The translations under genes and the position numbers were made by a program. The notes under the pieces are model-generated. The model did no database searches. It had not been told where the DNA came from and saw only the letters and a list, made by a program, of their open reading frames with translations. From positions 146,883,121 through 146,947,120 of the forward strand of contig CM056742.1 in assembly GCA_029851415.1 (NCBI GenBank): a DNA stretch of 64,000 bases. Reading direction: 5' to 3'. Source of the stretch: Eretmocerus hayati (taxonomy: Eukaryota > Arthropoda > Insecta > Hymenoptera > Aphelinidae). Positions within the stretch are counted from its first letter, which is position 1, and each line of letters opens with the position of its first letter. Shown piece by piece: positions 1 to 10,350 of the stretch.

Positions 1-1194
1 CGTCTGCTCCATTCACCCGTGCTTATATTTATAACCTCTCGCAACCTTTCGTTTCACTTCGCAGTCTAATCGCAGTGATCAAAATTGTATTTGTTGTTGC
101 TGCTGCACTTTTCAGTGTACATTTTTTGTGATGTTTTCATGTGTTACAGTTTTTTCAATGCGTTCAACCATCGTGCCTCATTATCCTTACTTTGACTCAA
201 TAATAATCCTCTTTATAGCTTTATGCTGGCAAATCCAATATACAGCCTGGACGAGAATTTGAATTATTATTTTGCTACTTGATTTTTTTTCTGAATAAAT
301 CTTTTTAACAGAGCTTGAGCAGATAGTGGAGAGATCAATTTTCCCATCTCATTTCTATTGGTGTGAGAGCTAGACTCTCTGAAAAGCTCTATTTCTTTGG
401 GGTGAGCAAAGATACTATTAGTGCTAATTGTATAATCTCTCAATAATAAAAAGTGATCAACAACATCCATGAGACATTGTGTGTCGCTCGACTGGCATTC
501 AATACAAATTCTCTCGGGAATTTCAATCTCATAAACCTTAGTTATGAGAATCTCAAGTCCCCAATAGAACAAGATCAAACAAATCATGTAGACAATATAG
601 ACCAGCTTCATTCTTGAAACAAATACAGTGTCTGTGTATGTTTCAACTATCTCGTCACTTGGTTTCTCCAGTACGGTTCCGATTACAGAGTTTCAACAAT
701 CAGTTTGTATTACATTTCTATTACATGTCTATGCTATGCCCTCAACTATTTTGACATTATAGAATTATGCTTTACAATTAAGTTGTGACATGTGATGCCT
801 AACAGAATGGGAAACAGAATGGGTACAAGAATTACTGGTATGCTTCTCATAAAACGTGGGGATACTTTAATAGGCGCTGTGGCTGCTTGTCTATCATTCT
901 GCTTCTGACGATATAGTCAAAAGCAGCCCAAACAGTTGGGCACAATAAATTGCTGCAACACTTTCTATGCCATAGTTGAGCTAAAACAGATACGGTTTCT
1001 TCTTCCAGCCAAGGGGATCCTGGTAAGAACTGGAGTGATCCTGAATGGTTGAACTTTCAAATCCGAGTCTATGGCACTATCTTGAATGTGAATATATATG
1101 CAATTTTGTCAGTAGCTGATGGTATACTATGAGTGATACTGGTCAAGTCAGATTTCATTTCTACCAGAGAGCAACTTGATGATCACTAGGATCA
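1..1194. repeat. Left arm of a large inverted duplication (truncated by the window edge)
   Basis: The reverse complement of this segment is found at 11353-12428, starting from the first base of the window, so the arm may continue outside it. The match is near-perfect over about 1.07 kb. The left arm holds about 118 bp (roughly 836-953) that the right arm lacks; the break falls at a CTG microhomology. The inner end of the match is at 1194, where ...CTAGGATCA stops pairing. The arm includes an outward-facing 114-codon ORF on the minus strand. Either a recent inverted segmental duplication or the terminal repeat of a large element would explain it; no target-site duplication can be judged because the outer end is not visible. 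Confidence 0.93.
267..611 (-). CDS. Putative small secreted or membrane-anchored protein, 114 aa (copy A)
   Basis: The ORF starts MKLVYIVYM and has a strongly hydrophobic stretch over about residues 4-25 (signal peptide or signal anchor), followed by a polar domain with two close cysteines in an RICIEC motif and a third in DTQCLM, and a basic C-terminus. I do not recognise the family. The copy in the other arm (11818-12162) differs in the protein only at residue 17, Trp here and Leu there. A decayed relative near 13560-13640 keeps the SSDTQCLM codons with only synonymous third-base changes, which supports real minus-strand coding. The start is the only in-frame ATG before the hydrophobic segment. 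No intron is needed, but a longer multi-exon gene is possible. Confidence 0.6.
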   Translation of the reverse strand: MKLVYIVYMICLILFYWGLEILITKVYEIEIPERICIECQSSDTQCLMDVVDHFLLLRDYTISTNSIFAHPKEIELFRESSSHTNRNEMGKLISPLSAQALLKRFIQKKNQVAK

Positions 1195-1689
1195 GTTCTA
1201 CGCAAAGTGCAGAACTCTTTCAATTCTCTGATCGATTAGCTGAGGATGTAGTAGTTTTCATGTATATAATTTGAATTTGGATGAGTCAATCAGCATTCGA
1301 ATATCTAGTATGTAGAGAATTTCTTGGTCATACTGTTGAGCTCAGTCTTTGTTTCACTCCCTTGACAATTGTTTTCAGTCTTTGTAAGGGTTGAAGGGAG
1401 TCATTCCTATGAGGTATTGGTGCAAAGTATTTTAGATTCATACCAAGACAGGGCATATTTTGGGCTATTGAGCCTAAACATGAACCTGGAATCAATATGC
1501 AATACTTTATTCACAGTCTGGGTAGAAAGTTTTGAATATCTCTCAGGATTTCACAAACTTTGGCAACATAAAAGGCTTGAATAAGAGTGCTGATAGTATT
1601 TCACAAGTACAAAGGGATCACTTTATTAATCCTCGGGCAACAACTATACACGGAGTCGGTGCACGGGAACAACAACCTTTTTTGGGTGT
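1195..1689. other. Unique spacer between the left arm and the satellite
   Basis: There is no match elsewhere in the window. Short ORFs of 68 and 71 codons overlap here, but neither has a recognisable domain and one runs into the satellite. I see no gene. Two near-copies of a TCAGTCTTTG phrase lie close together at about 1345-1385. Confidence 0.6.
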
Positions 1690-3737
1690 CAGAGAAGATA
1701 CTACCAAATCCTGGGATTTATTGGATGAATATTCATAAAGCTACTTGAACGTATAGCGTTGAATTTATCAAGATCATCGAGGTAAAAAATGTGTTTGTTC
1801 GCGAAAAATTCAAAGAAACTTTCGAATTATCTTTGTCTCCTGAAAATAGTAAACGAATAACTTCCTGCGATGTCAAGGAAGATATTTCCAAAACCTGGGA
1901 TATATTGGATTGATATTCATAGGGCTACTGAAATTTTTCGCGTTGAATTTATGGAGGCCGTCGAGTCGAAAAATTTGTTTCATCGGATAAATCCACACAA
2001 GCTTTCGATTTTTTTTTTTTTTTTTTTTTTTTCATAATGAACGGACACTTTCCTGGGATGTCAAAGAAGATATTTTCAGAACCTAGGATTTATTTGATTC
2101 ATATTCATAGGGCTACTGACTTTTATCGCGTTGAATTTATGGAGGTCGTCGGTGTAAAAAATGTGTTTCATCGCAAAAAAATCATACAAACTTTCGAATT
2201 CTTCTTTTGATCTTGATAACGATAAATGGATACCCTTCTGGGATGTCATAGAAGATATTTGCAAAACTTGGGACTAATTGGATTAATATTCAAGGGCTAC
2301 TTGAACTTATCACGTCGGATTTATCATCATCGTCGAGGTAAAAGTTCTGTTTTACAAATAGTTCACACAAACTGCCAAATTCATCTGGGCTTTGGAGAAT
2401 AATAAACGAGTGCCTTCTTGGAATGTCAAGAAAGATATTTTCAGAACCTAAAATTCATTTTACTAATATTGATAGGGCTACTGGAAGTTATCACGATAAA
2501 TTTATTAACACCATCAAAGTAAAAAATGTGTGTCATCCCGAAAAATTCGGACCAACATCCGAATTCTTTTTTCTCTCCTGAAAAAAGTGAACGAATACCT
2601 TCCTGCAATGTCCAAGGAGGTATTCCCACAACGTAGGATTTATTCGATTGAAATTTATAGGGCTAGTATACTTTATTGCGTTGAATTTACGGAGGCCTTG
2701 ATCGAGGTAAAAAATGTGTTTCGTCGCAAAAAACCCACACAAACTTTCGAATTTATTTTTTTCAGTTTGGAAATAGTAGAAGATTACCTTCCTGGAATGT
2801 CGAAGAAGATATTCCCAGAACCTGGAATCTATTGGATTGATGTCCGCAGCGATGCTGAACTTTATCGCGTAGAATTTATGGAAACCGCCGAGGTAAAGAA
2901 TATGTCTCATCCCAAAAAATTCGGGCAAACTTTTGAATTCTCCTTTCCTTTTCGAAGATAGTAAACAAAAACCTCCCTGGGATGTCAAAGAGGATATTTC
3001 CAAATCCTAGGATTTATTGGATTAATATTCATGAAGCTATTGACCTTGATCGCGTTTGATTTATGGAGGCCGTCGAAGTTTGTTAATGTGTTTTATCGCA
3101 AAAAGTCCACACGAGCTTTCGAATTCTCTTTTCTTTTGAAGATAATAAACGAATACCTTCCAGTCCTGGGATGTCAAAGAGGATTTTCCCAGAACCTAGG
3201 ATTTATTGGATTGATATTCATAGGGCTACTAAAATTTATCGCGCTGAATTCATGCAGGCCGCGGCCGTCGAGTTGAAAAATCTGTTTCATCGCAAAAAGT
3301 CCACACAAGCTGTCGAATTTTTTCTTCTCTTCTGAAAATAACGAACGGACACTTTCCTGGGATCTCAACGGAGATATTTTCAAAACCCAGGATTTATAGG
3401 ATTAATATTCATAGGGCTACTTACATTTATCGCGTTGAATTCATGGAGGTCAACGGTGTAAAAAATGAGTTTCAGCGAAAAAAAATCATACAAACTTTCG
3501 AATTCTCCTCTTTATCTTGGAAAAGATAAATAGATACCTTTCTGGGATGGCATAGAAGATATTTGCAAAACCTAGGATGAATTGGATTAGTATTCATGGA
3601 GCTTATCAATCTTGACACGTTGAGATTATCAAGATCGTGGAAAAAAGTTATGTTTTATCGCAAAAAATTCCAAAAAACTTTCGGATTCTTTTTCTACTTC
3701 TGGGATAAATAATCAAGACTCTTACTAGGATGTCAAA
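1690..3737. repeat. Satellite block 1, ~186-bp tandem repeat, about 11 units
   Basis: A phrase of the form CCTAGGATTTATTGGAT recurs at about 1714, 1899, 2085, 2271, 2451, 2635, 2824, 3009, 3200, 3389 and 3574, a spacing of 180-191 bp. Each unit also contains ATTCATAGGGCTACT, GCGTTGAATTTATGGAGG, AAAAATGTGTTTCATCGC and CCTGGGATGTCAAAGA in the same order. Units are diverged from each other, so the array is not freshly homogenised. ORFs on both strands through this block are repeat shadows and not genes. A poly-T tract of about 20 lies near 2010-2031. Confidence 0.93.
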
Positions 3738-3768
3738 ATAGTATATTAAGCAACTAGGGTGCAAACAG

Positions 3769-5829
3769 AAAGGGACTAGGCGGTTAAGCATGGCGAAGTG
3801 GACCTTGTCAGGTATGGCCCCGAAAGTATTCTTTCCCACTTTCTAATCCCAAATTATGACGAAAGCGAAGGTTTGTAGGTCCCAAAGTGACCCCTGTTTT
3901 CTACGGCACCCCAGGAATCCTCTAAAATACCCTCGAAATCGATGTTCCTTCTATCAAATCGCATTCTGATGCATTTTAACGAATCGATCTGAAATTTTTT
4001 TGACATATTCTTGAAACTCCACCAAATAGAAGGAAGATATTTGCATACTGACAACTTTGGATTTAGGCCCCGAAAAAAATTCTTGAATATTAAAAAACGA
4101 TTTTTCTCATAGAGGTTGGAGATTAGCACGGAATTTGAACATTCCACCGTGTTTGTCAGGTGATTTTACATCGAAAACTGCTTTGAAACATATAACTTTA
4201 GGTGGTGGAACATGGTCAAAAATGCAAAAAACCATTTTCAAAGCAAATTTTGATTAAATAATTTGCATCTTCTGCGCATGCGCGTCCTCCTACGTCTCTG
4301 AAAGTATTCTTAATAGATAGCTTATGCAATTTCCTTTAAAATGACCCCTAGAGGAAGTCGATTTGATGCAGTAAAACCTGAGATCTAGCTGGTCCAAAGA
4401 ATGAAGAAATCCAAGGTACCAAATCCGTCGAGCCGTGGCTCCTTCAATGGGCCCGAAAAGTGCAAATTTTGAGTCGGACTGCTTCAAAGATGTGAACATA
4501 TGTTTTCGATGTAATTTTTGACGTAGAAACCGAATCCGTGGTCAGTTTTGTTCCAAACCTTCAAGATTTTTGATGATTCTCAAAAAACCGACCGGAGGGT
4601 GTACGGCCATTTCCAGGCTTCTTCTACGCATTTGAGATGTATGTTGGGTATAGGCAAAGCTTTGGACTTGTCGCGTAGACAATGCAAGTATGTTTTCCTT
4701 TGTATTTTGACCAGCTGAAGACGATACCGATGGTTTTGAGGCACAGTAATAACTCGAGAGAGAGATATAAGGTGCATGATGCAGTTCTCTCTGATAAGAT
4801 CATAAAACAAAATATAGCTTCATCAGCCCAAGTCTGACTCCCGAGTCATTCCCAAGCCTCGAAATCATCGGCATCATCTTCAGCTGCTCGAAATACAGAG
4901 GAAAACATACTTGCATTGTTTACGCGGCAAGTCCAAAGCTTTGCCTATCCCCAACATACATCTCAAATGTGTAGAAGAAGCCTGGAAATGGCCGTACACC
5001 CTCCGGTCGGTTTTTTGAGAATCATCAAAAATCTTGAAGGTTTGGAACAAAATTGACCACGGATTCGGTTTCTACGTCAAAAATTACATCGAAAACACAT
5101 GTTCACATCTTTGAAACAGTCCGACTCAAAATTCGCACTTTTCGGGCCCATTGAAGGAGCCACGGCTTCACGGATTTGGTACCTTGGATTTTTCCATTTC
5201 TTGAACTAGCTAGATCTCAGGTTTTACTGCATCAAATCGACTTTCTCAAGGGGTCATTTTGAAGGAAATTGCATCAGCTATCGATTAAGAATACTTTTAG
5301 AGACGTAGGAGGACGCGCATGCGCAGAAGATGCAAATTACTGAATCAAAATTTGCTTTGAAAATGATTTTTTGCATTTTTGACCATGTTCCAACACCTAA
5401 AGTTATATGTTTCAAAGCAACTTTCGATGTAAAATCACCTGACAAACACGGTGGAATGTTTAAATTCCGTGCTAATCCCCAACCTCTATGAGAAAAATCT
5501 TTTTTTAATATTCAAGAATTTTTTTCGGGGCCTAAATCCAAAGTTGTCAGTATGCAAATATCTTCCTCCTATTTGGTGGAGTTTCAAGAATATGTCAAAA
5601 AAATTTCAAATCGATTCGTTGAAATGCATCAGAATGCGATTTGATAGAAGGAACATCGATTTCGAGGGTTTTTTAGAGGATTCCTAGGGTGCCGTAGAAA
5701 ACAGGGGTCACTTTGGGATCTACAAACCTTTGCTTTCGTCATAATTTGAGGTTAGAAAGTGGGGAAGAATACTTTCGGAGCCATACCTGACAAGGTCCAC
5801 TTCACCATGCTTAACCGCCTAGTCCCTTT
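3769..5829. mobile_element. Foldback element, 2.06 kb near-complete palindrome
   Basis: The left end AAAGGGACTAGGCGGTTAAG is mirrored at the right by CTTAACCGCCTAGTCCCTTT. Pairing continues to a centre near 4800 with only scattered differences and a short poorly paired middle (about 4760-4840). The arms are about 1 kb. ORFs of 60-97 codons appear on both strands in mirror positions; this is what a palindrome produces, and none shows a known domain. There is no transposase, so it is presumably non-autonomous. Confidence 0.88.
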
Positions 5830-6030
5830 GCGCACGAGTGCCCGCAACGAGTGTGCAAATTATCGTTTGCGCACAGTTTCATCATTTGCACCGTCAAATG
5901 GATTTGCGCACGGTGCAAATGATGAAACTGTGCGTAAATGATAAATTTTGCAAACGAGTGCGGGTACGAGTGTGCAAATGTTTGCCCCGTGTTGCTTACG
6001 ATATTTTATGCTATTGCTGTGAGCAAAATT
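5830..6030. repeat. TTTGCGCAC-type repeats with an internal hairpin
   Basis: A 75-bp hairpin at about 5864-5940 pairs GCACAGTTTCATCATTTGCA with TGCAAATGATGAAACTGTGC around a short loop. On each side of it a GAGTGYGSG...ACGAGTGTGCAAAT phrase is present in direct orientation (5831-5860 and 5957-5981). Related decamers recur at 7430-7700 and near 22910-22960. Confidence 0.75.
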
Positions 6031-6699
6031 GCAACTCGCCAAAGAATACGCAATCATCGAATTAGATCTCAGATCAAGGAGCATTGAATCATTCTAGTCA
6101 ATGTGCGCAGGGAACTGTATAATAAATTTGAATAGAAAATTTGATGGAAGGTAATAACATCATTCATGAGATAGTTAACACAAATCCGCTGCTCAATCAT
6201 GTGTTGCCTGAAGATCACCAAACTTACTATTAATTCTTTGATCGATCAATTTTTGAAAAGTATATTGAAACCCATTCTGGTACTTCAGTAGCATGGTTCT
6301 CAATATTTATTTTGAATTAGACAGGCAGTACTAATTCTATCTCGTTTCAAATGAGATACAAGAAGTCTAAGAAGAGTAAAGTTATTTTGATCTTCTAGTA
6401 TCTAAATGTTCATTCGAACCAAATGATTTCAACTTACAGAGGATATCTTGAGAGTCTATCGATCTTCAACATTTCCCATGTTACTTTAGAGAGCGCAGGT
6501 GAGATTCGTGCAGAATTCGTCAAACAGTTAGTAAAATGTATGTAACTTAGCCACCGTTTGACCCCGTTTATAAATTTGAGACATCAATTATCTAAGCTCG
6601 TGTCTTTCTATGACAAAAGCTTGCTAACTAGTTTGTGAATCAAGAATGTAGGGAATCATGCTTCGAAAGGCTAGCAGTACGCAGCTCGATCGGGAACTT
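6031..6699. other. No recognisable feature
   Basis: AT-rich sequence without a repeat match in the window and without a supported ORF. Confidence 0.6.
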
Positions 6700-6792
6700 G
6701 GGTCGGGGAGAATACAGGGCGCGGAAGCGGGGTCCAGGGGCGGTAGCCCCGGTGGGGGTGCGGGGGGCGAAGCCCCCGCCGGGCGACTGAAA
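6700..6792. other. GC-rich island with a GGGGGCGAAGCCCCC hairpin
   Basis: A stretch of very high GC content stands out from the AT-rich surroundings. It contains GGTAGCCCCGGTGGGGG and a GGGGGGCGAAGCCCCCGCC stem with a tiny GAA loop. It is followed by a run of eight or nine A. The origin is unknown; I see no coding sense in it. It could be a structured part of the host transposon, an acquired fragment, or a loop module. Confidence 0.7.
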
Positions 6793-6903
6793 AAAAAATT
6801 GGGAAAATAATTTCAAGAAGACAACTTTTTGATCGTCTGTGCGCAAATGAGTCATTTGCAGACGGTTTGTCGCTTTTCATTTGCTCACAGAAGATCAAAA
6901 AAC

Positions 6904-7023
6904 ATAGTATGATACTCGGGCGCAACGGTTTCCGCTTTCTCGTGACTATTTAGACTCTCGCCTGCGGCTCGGGCCTAAAAAAGTCACGTGAAAACCGTCG
7001 TTTGCGCCCTCATAATATACTAT
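6904..7023. mobile_element. MITE, GC-core foldback family, copy 1
   Basis: The ends ATAGTATGATACTCGGGCGC and GTTTGCGCCCTC...ATATACTAT form inverted repeats. The centre carries CGCCTGCGGCTCGGGCC. The copy lies inside a ~200-bp segment repeated directly at 7650-7863. Members elsewhere: 7063-7199, 7732-7863, 22734-22870, 29280-29429. Confidence 0.8.
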
Positions 7024-7062
7024 TATGCAACTTTCCGATGTTTAGGTGCTTGCTTAATTGCA

Positions 7063-7199
7063 TAAAATAGCAATTCGTTCATGGGAGTATCTGCTACTGA
7101 CTGAGTATTTCGACCGTCAACTTGGGCGGCTTCGGCCGAAAACCAATCGCTCAGAAGCAAGCTACAACTTCATAAACTTAGTGCAAAGTATACTATTAA
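7063..7199. mobile_element. MITE, GC-core foldback family, copy 2
   Basis: AAAATAG...TACTATT ends enclose arms that fold around GGCGGCTTCGGCCGAAAACC. Just upstream, TTCCGATGTTTAGGTGCTTG is shared with the flank of the copy at 29280-29429 (29249-29270), so these two belong to one subfamily and the real element may extend to about 7030. Confidence 0.65.
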
Positions 7200-7336
7200 T
7201 TTCCCATGCCTCACGGTCTCATCAATCTCCGGCAAATGCAGAGGCTTCTATACACTGATACCCACATATTTTACACACACGACACGTACACTGAACAAGT
7301 TCGCGAAATAATTCCATAGAAAAATTGAAATGGGGT

Positions 7337-7340
7337 AATG

Positions 7341-7371
<31 letters not shown>
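7337..7371 (+). repeat. Poly-A tract, about 31 A
   Basis: An uninterrupted A-run ending in TAAGACGAC. It could be the tail of a retroposed sequence, but no retroposon body or target duplication is recognisable upstream. Confidence 0.85.
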
Positions 7372-7372
<1 letters not shown>

Positions 7373-7429
7373 AGACGACTTCGTCATCAAAAAAAAACAA
7401 AAAAATCCAAGTTTAATGTTCAGTTCAAA

Positions 7430-7700
7430 GGAATAGTATTTTCCGTGCGTAAATGGAAATTTGCGCACGTAATTTTTTTGCAGCGTGCGCAAATGGCCGA
7501 TTTGCACACGGTTTGACGATTTGCGGCGAGCGCAAAAAAAAAATTTGCGCACAGTTTGCACATTTACGCACGCTGCTCGCCATTTGCGCACGGCACACAA
7601 GCGTCTAAATGGCCATTTCTGCCCAATTTTGCGCACAGAATAGCACAAAGATATTTTTGATCGTCTGTGCGCAAATGAGTCATTTGCACACTGTTTTTCG
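7430..7700. repeat. Cluster of TTTGCGCACG decamers in both orientations
   Basis: At least nine close variants of ATTTGCGCACG or its reverse complement occur in 270 bp (around 7451, 7485, 7500, 7545, 7560, 7581, 7626, 7666, 7680). The inverted orientations let the whole cluster fold. The same motif occurs at 5830-5980. The density suggests subterminal repeats, possibly transposase-binding sites, of the surrounding element. Confidence 0.8.
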
Positions 7701-7731
7701 CTTTTCATTTGCTCACAGAAGATCAAAAACC

Positions 7732-7863
7732 ATAGTATGACACTCGGGCGCAATGGTTTTCGCTTTCTCGTGACTATTTAGACCCTCGCCTGCGGCTCGG
7801 GCCTAAAAAAGTCACTCGAAGTGCGAAAACCATCGTTTGCGCCCTTGTATCATAATATACTAT
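7732..7863. mobile_element. MITE, GC-core foldback family, copy 3
   Basis: ATAGTATGACACTCGGGCGC is paired with GTTTGCGCCCTTG...ATATACTAT; the core is CCTCGCCTGCGGCTCGGGCC. Its right end coincides with the right boundary of the composite insertion. Confidence 0.8.
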
Positions 7864-8208
7864 TCCAGAACCTAGAATTTATTGGATATTCATGGGGATA
7901 ATCAAACTTATCGCGTTGAGTCAATCAAGATCGTCGGAAAAAAGTTATGCTTTATCGCAAAAAATTCAAACAAACTCTCGAATTCTTTTTTTTTCTTTGG
8001 AAATAGTAAACGATTATCTTCCTGCGATGTCAAAGGGGATATTCCCAAAACCTATAGGATTTATTGGATTCATATTCATATATAGGGGTACTGAAATTTA
8101 TCACGTTGGATTTATGGATGTCATCGGCGTGAAAAATGTGTTTCATCGAAAAAAATGAAACAAACTATACCGAATGCTTCTTTTTCTTCTGAAATAGATA
8201 GATGAATA
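7864..8208. repeat. Satellite block 2, about 2 units
   Basis: The ~186-bp satellite resumes with CCAGAACCTAGAATTTATTGG and a second unit at about 8057. It stops at GATGAATA, where the next element is inserted. Confidence 0.9.
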
Positions 8209-10325
8209 CACTGTAAAAAATCCGTGGCAAAAACTTCAACCAATTGATTAAAGTTTTTCCCTCAACCAGTGGTTGATCACCAAATTCAACCACTGGTTGA
8301 TTACGACGCCACATGACTGAACATGCGTCTCAGGAAATAGAGGAATAGACGACCCTAGGGAACATTATTTGATTAAAAAAGTCTCATCACAGTTTTTGCA
8401 ACAGTTGAATTTAAAAAAGCATGATAAGCATCAGTCATCACCTTTGGACATTCCTATATCAACGGCTTCTACAAAGAGTAACACTCCTTCTTAAGATTGA
8501 CGAAGAGTAGTACATTTTTCTTCTCATCGACGCGGAGTAAGACTTTCTTATCATTATGAATGAAAAATTGATATTCGACGAAGAGTAACACTTATTCATC
8601 AAGATTCAGGACTCTCAGTAATACGGGATCTTCAAACGTTCATGGAAGACTCCACATTTCTTGGATCTGGCAAAACTCTGTAAGACAGAGTTTTTGGGAG
8701 CATTGATCACGAAAATCCAGTCAGATTTCGAAAATTCAAAAATCGGGTTTTGGAACGCCTATGAAAAACTCAAAATTCCTTAGATCTGGCTAAAACTGTG
8801 TATACGAAAGTTTTTGGGGGCGCCAACCACAAAAATCCTTGCGATGCTCTTGAAGCAGTTCGTAATTCAAACTGCTGACTGCGAGTGCACTTGCTGTCAC
8901 CCATGAGATACTTGTTGAATATGGTTAGAGAAATTCATGGGATCACATTCCAATGAGAATCAAGACTGCCGCTTGACCTGCTTTTGGAAATAGTCGAAAA
9001 TAGGTGTTTATTTGACAGTTTTCACTCTCCTACCCTTGATAACTCGATGGGAACGCATTTGATCCAACAATGTCTCGAGTATTTTTTTGTAGACCTTCGT
9101 CCGATGAACAAGAAGAGTCTGTACATATTTTCTCATATGAGGCCTCCCGTTCCCGCAATAAACGTATCCTCGTCCAAGTTGCATATTTTTCACGGTTTCT
9201 AGCCCATTTCAACCCAAAAAAAATACATTGTTTTGAAAAATGAGTGCAACAACTCATTGTAGGTCTTCAAGAGATGAACAAAAAAGATCTCTACATATTC
9301 CTCGTCTAAGTTCTCGTGTTTCCATAATTGGAGTATTTTCGTCCAAGAAACATAATATTGTCTTTATTTTCGTCGGTCGAAAAAATTTGAGTCTTGAACT
9401 CGGTCTTGGACGAAAATACCTTCATCGCGGAAACAGAAGGCCTTACACGGGACAATGTGTTCAGACCTTTTTCATTCGTCCTCTGAAGATGTACAAAATG
9501 TTGCTTTACACATTTTTCGATAAAATGCATTGTTTTAGAGTTATGGGGTTGAAACCGTGATAAATGTTTGATGAAGGTATGTTTATCGCGGGAACAGGGT
9601 GCCACATATGAGAAAATGTGTACAGGTTCTTCTCGTTCATCGTTCAAAGGTCTACAAAAAAATACTCTACACATTTTTGCATAAAAAGCGTTCCCATCGA
9701 GTTATCGAGGGTAGAAAAATGAAAACTGTCGAATAAACACCTATTTTCGACTATTCCCAAAAGCAGCTCAAGCGGCAGTCTTGATTCTCATTGGAATGTG
9801 ATCCCGTGAATTCCTCTTACCACATTTTGCAAGAATCCCACTTGCGGTCGGCAGTCTGGAATTACTGCTTCAAGAGCACCGTGCAATCGATGGATGTAGA
9901 TTGAACTAAATAATTAGGCTCGTTGCCGTTTCAATGACGAATGAATGGAAGAAAGAGAGGTAGAGAAACGTGAAATATAGGAGTATGTATTTAACCAACT
10001 CAAGAGTTTACGGCATCGTTCTACCTGCACGTTGACAAGCCGTTACTAATTTTTTTCCGAAACTCACCACCAACGGAACCGGAGATGATTCTATCATATT
10101 TGTATTCTGATGCAATGAATATTCTAATTCAGTACTACACCAAGACTTTTTCATAAGATGTTGAAGGTATCTCCTAGAGGATTGACTTAATGTTTTGATA
10201 GGCTGAGAGTCGCGTTTCGTGGGGAATGAATCAACCAAATGGTTGAATTTGGCATCCAACCAGTGATTGAATTTTCAGCCACTGGTTGACCAATTTGGTT
10301 GGAAGTCAACCAATTTTTTACAGTG
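8209..10325. mobile_element. 2.1 kb DNA element with CACTGTAAAAAAT ends and TA target duplication
   Basis: The ends CACTGTAAAAAAT and ATTTTTTACAGTG are inverted and flanked by TA at 8207-8208 and 10326-10327. Removing the element restores the satellite phrase GAATACTTTCCTGGGATGTC, direct evidence of insertion. Subterminal regions carry several CAACCACTGGTTGA palindromes on both sides. The interior holds a second large inverted repeat (about 8842-9890). TA duplication fits the IS630-Tc1-mariner superfamily, but no transposase is present; the ORFs of 60-122 codons are mirror ORFs of the inverted repeat. Confidence 0.88.
8842..9890. repeat. Internal inverted repeat of the 2.1 kb element
   Basis: GGGATCACATTCCAATGAGA at the left is mirrored by TCTCATTGGAATGTGATCCC at the right. 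Pairing extends from about 8842 (TGCTCTTGAAGCAGT) past GATAACTCGATGGGAACGC on both sides. The middle (about 9360-9400) is poorly paired. The arms repeat a GACGAAGA/TCTTCGTC-like phrase also seen in the foldback at 56626-57603. Confidence 0.8.
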
Positions 10326-10350
10326 TACTTTCCTGGGATGTCTAAGATGA

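Larger units (their letters stand above)
3738..7863. mobile_element. Composite 4.1 kb insertion in the satellite, bounded by inverted ATAGTATATTA ends
   Basis: The satellite phase breaks at GATGTCAAA (3737) and resumes at CCAGAACCTAG (7865). The left end reads ATAGTATATTAAG...AGGGTGCAAAC and the right end is the inverse, GTTTGCGCCCTTG...ATATACTAT. The interior is a patchwork: a 2.06 kb palindrome, TTTGCGCAC-type short repeats, a GC-rich block, and three MITEs of one family (6904-7023, 7063-7199, 7732-7863). Two of these sit in a ~200-bp direct repeat (6825-7023 and 7650-7863). No transposase ORF is seen. It could be one element enlarged by secondary insertions, or serial insertions of related MITEs. 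A clean target duplication could not be assigned. Confidence 0.7.

Noticed and set aside
2530..3003. ORFs of 143 and 156 codons on opposite strands
   Set aside because: Both are readings of the 186-bp satellite; repeats of the same peptide every ~62 residues are a consequence of the tandem unit being divisible by three.
7271..7753. 160-codon minus-strand ORF
   Set aside because: Crosses the poly-A tract and the TTTGCGCAC repeat cluster; not a gene.
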